Shown: positions 4,998 to 6,084 of the stretch, one piece after another
Layout of the letters: the number at the start of each line of letters is the position of its first letter
How positions within the stretch are numbered: position 1 is the first letter of the stretch
Source: Acidobacteriaceae bacterium
GTDB taxonomy: Bacteria > Acidobacteriota > Terriglobia > Terriglobales > Acidobacteriaceae
Length of the DNA: 6,084 nucleotides
NCBI GenBank assembly: GCA_003135315.1
Contig: PLBD01000435.1
Location: forward strand, 1-6,084
Reading direction: 5' to 3'
The notes under the pieces: model-generated
What the model saw: the letters and a program-made list of their open reading frames with translations, nothing else
What the model was told of the DNA's origin: nothing
Databases searched by the model: none
Program-made: the position numbers and the translations under genes

Positions 4998-6084
4998 ATG
5001 ACGTCTGTTGATCTGAGGCCTGTACAACAGAATCATTTCCGCCTGGAGGGCCGGCTCGCTTCTCCACTCACGCAGAAGATTTTTCTCGGCCTGGTGCTGG
5101 CGGTCGCCGTCGTCGCTGTCTACTATCCCGTCCATTGGCAGCCCTTCGCCAACTACGATGACGCCGACTACGTCACCGACAACTTCCACGTCAAAGCCGG
5201 GCTGCACTGGGAGACGTTCAAGTGGGCGCTGACCGCACGGGATGCGGCCAACTGGCACCCGGTCACGTGGATCTCGCATGCGCTCGACACGCAGATGTTC
5301 GACCTGGATCCCGCCGGGCCGCACGACGTGAACGTTCTGCTTCACATCGTGAACGCGCTGTTGCTGTTCTGGGTGCTGCAGCGGGCGACGGGTTTCGTTG
5401 GGCGCAGTTGGATGGTGGCCGCGCTGTTCGCTCTTCACCCCGTCAACGTCGAAACCGTGGCCTGGATTGCGGAGCGCAAGAACCTGCTCAGCATGTTCTT
5501 CTTTCTGCTGACGCTGGCCGCGTACCGCTGGTATGCCTGCAATCCGCGAATGACCCGCTACCTGGTTGTCGCCGCCCTGTTTGCACTGGGACTGATGTCG
5601 AAGCCGCAGGTAATTACGCTGCCGTTCGTGCTGCTGCTGTGGGATTACTGGCCGCTGGGAAGGCTCGCTGTTGCGACGAAAGGCCCCGCCCTAGCCAAAA
5701 CCGGGCTAGAACGGGGCACCCAGCCAACAGCGAACAGCGAATGGCGATGGTTGCTCCTGGAGAAGCTGCCGCTCCTGGCTCTGTGCGCGGCGAGTGCCGT
5801 CTTCACCGTGAACGCGCAGGCCGGCGGCGGCGCAACGAGTTATTACGGATTTGCGTTGCGGCTGGAGAACGCGCTCATTTCTTACGCGCGATATCTAGGG
5901 AAGGCCTTTTGGCCGTCGGGGCTGGCGCTCTTCTATCCCTACCCGCTCAAACCATATCCTGCATGGCAAGTGGGAGGAGCAGCCTTCATCCTGCTGGCCA
6001 TCACAGCGGCGGTTGCACTTGCCTATCGACGCCGCTATCTCACCGTCGGCTGGTTATGGTTTCTGGGGACGCTGGTCCCGATGA
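4998..6084 (+). CDS. TPR-family multi-pass membrane protein, GT-C/TMTC-like glycosyltransferase (paralogue 3, 3' end beyond window)
   Basis: The reading frame is open from ATG 4998 to the right edge, giving 362 complete codons with no stop. Helix 1 spans about 28-44 and is followed by N52-Y-D54-D55. Later blocks are W-H-P-V-T-W-I-S-H (86-94), HPVNVE (147-152), W-I-A-E-R-K (156-161), MSKPQ (200-204), DYWPL (216-220) and W-L-W-F-L-G-T-L-V-P-M (352-362), where the window ends. By alignment with its two neighbours, about 175-195 residues are missing, including the D-R-Y-A-Y-L-P block, the last membrane helices and the TPRs, so the TPRs are predicted rather than seen. Codons 229-241 come from the palindromic element at 5682-5720 and the next ten or so from a period-7 array. 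The leader (M-T-S-V-D-L-R-P) resembles that of paralogue 1, while residues 98-152 are closest to paralogue 2. The role is inferred as for the other two. Confidence 0.85.
   Translation, partial: MTSVDLRPVQQNHFRLEGRLASPLTQKIFLGLVLAVAVVAVYYPVHWQPFANYDDADYVTDNFHVKAGLHWETFKWALTARDAANWHPVTWISHALDTQMFDLDPAGPHDVNVLLHIVNALLLFWVLQRATGFVGRSWMVAALFALHPVNVETVAWIAERKNLLSMFFFLLTLAAYRWYACNPRMTRYLVVAALFALGLMSKPQVITLPFVLLLWDYWPLGRLAVATKGPALAKTGLERGTQPTANSEWRWLLLEKLPLLALCAASAVFTVNAQAGGGATSYYGFALRLENALISYARYLGKAFWPSGLALFYPYPLKPYPAWQVGGAAFILLAITAAVALAYRRRYLTVGWLWFLGTLVPM
5682..5720. repeat. REP-like GC-rich palindrome inside a coding sequence, copy B
   Basis: A 39-bp element that folds better than copy A. The outer stem is GCCCCG (5683-5688) against CGGGGC (5712-5717), and the inner stem CTAGCC (5691-5696) against GGCTAG (5704-5709). 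A CC/AA internal loop separates the stems and the terminal loop is 7 bases. It encodes G-P-A-L-A-K-T-G-L-E-R-G-T in paralogue 3, in the same phase as copy A at 2304-2342, with 34 of 39 bases identical. Confidence 0.8.
5720..5747. repeat. Short period-7 array next to the palindrome (ACAGCGA-like units)
   Basis: Four heptamer-length units: two exact ACAGCGA copies (5727-5733 and 5734-5740) flanked by diverged units CCAGCCA (5720-5726) and ATGGCGA (5741-5747). The array begins at the right end of the palindrome and encodes part of the same loop (about T241-W251). The unit length equals that of the arrays at 1512-1593, though the unit sequence differs. Confidence 0.5.

Noticed and set aside
4899..5438. 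Minus-strand open frame of 179 codons opposite the 5' half of paralogue 3
   Set aside because: The opposite plus-strand frame carries all conserved blocks of the paralogue family. The antisense product has no recognisable pattern and resembles the antisense frames of the sister genes.

Overview
The window looks like chromosomal DNA of an acidobacterium (Acidobacteriota, Terriglobia-like) or a close relative. The main clues are a secreted VWFA-type protein of the 'VWFA-related Acidobacterial' kind, GC-rich third codon positions, and a cluster of multi-pass TPR membrane proteins of a type common in that phylum. The assignment rests on family resemblance recalled from memory, not on a search.

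Layout: the left edge (1-237, minus strand) holds the first 79 codons of a response regulator whose receiver domain looks NtrC-like. It is divergent from a VWFA-domain protein (304-1491, plus; the true start may be 418). A 137-bp gap follows, holding an unusual inverted pair of 7-bp tandem repeat arrays (about 1512-1594), a possible -10 box and a good ribosome binding site. From 1629 to the right edge lie three consecutive plus-strand genes (1629-3293, 3290-4897 and 4998 to beyond 6084) that are clearly paralogues. Each begins with a membrane helix followed by an N-Y-D-D loop, continues through many hydrophobic segments, and, where complete, ends in three TPR-like repeats. The first two overlap by 4 bp (ATGA) and are probably co-translated. 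The third starts 100 bp downstream with its own strong ribosome binding site and is cut by the window edge.

The three paralogues resemble GT-C-fold glycosyltransferases, in particular bacterial relatives of the eukaryotic TMTC O-mannosyltransferases (DD pair in the first extracytoplasmic loop plus C-terminal TPRs). A plausible reading is a tandem family of lipid-linked-sugar-dependent protein or cell-surface glycosyltransferases, but substrate and acceptor cannot be read from sequence.

The most notable non-genic signal is a 39-bp GC-rich palindromic element inside the coding sequences of paralogues 1 and 3, at the same protein position and in the same reading phase, and missing from paralogue 2. 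In paralogue 3 it is followed directly by a short period-7 array. Together with patchy similarity among the three genes, this suggests REP-like insertion into a tolerant loop combined with duplication and gene conversion. I see no tRNA, rRNA, CRISPR array, transposase or convincing new multi-gene system.
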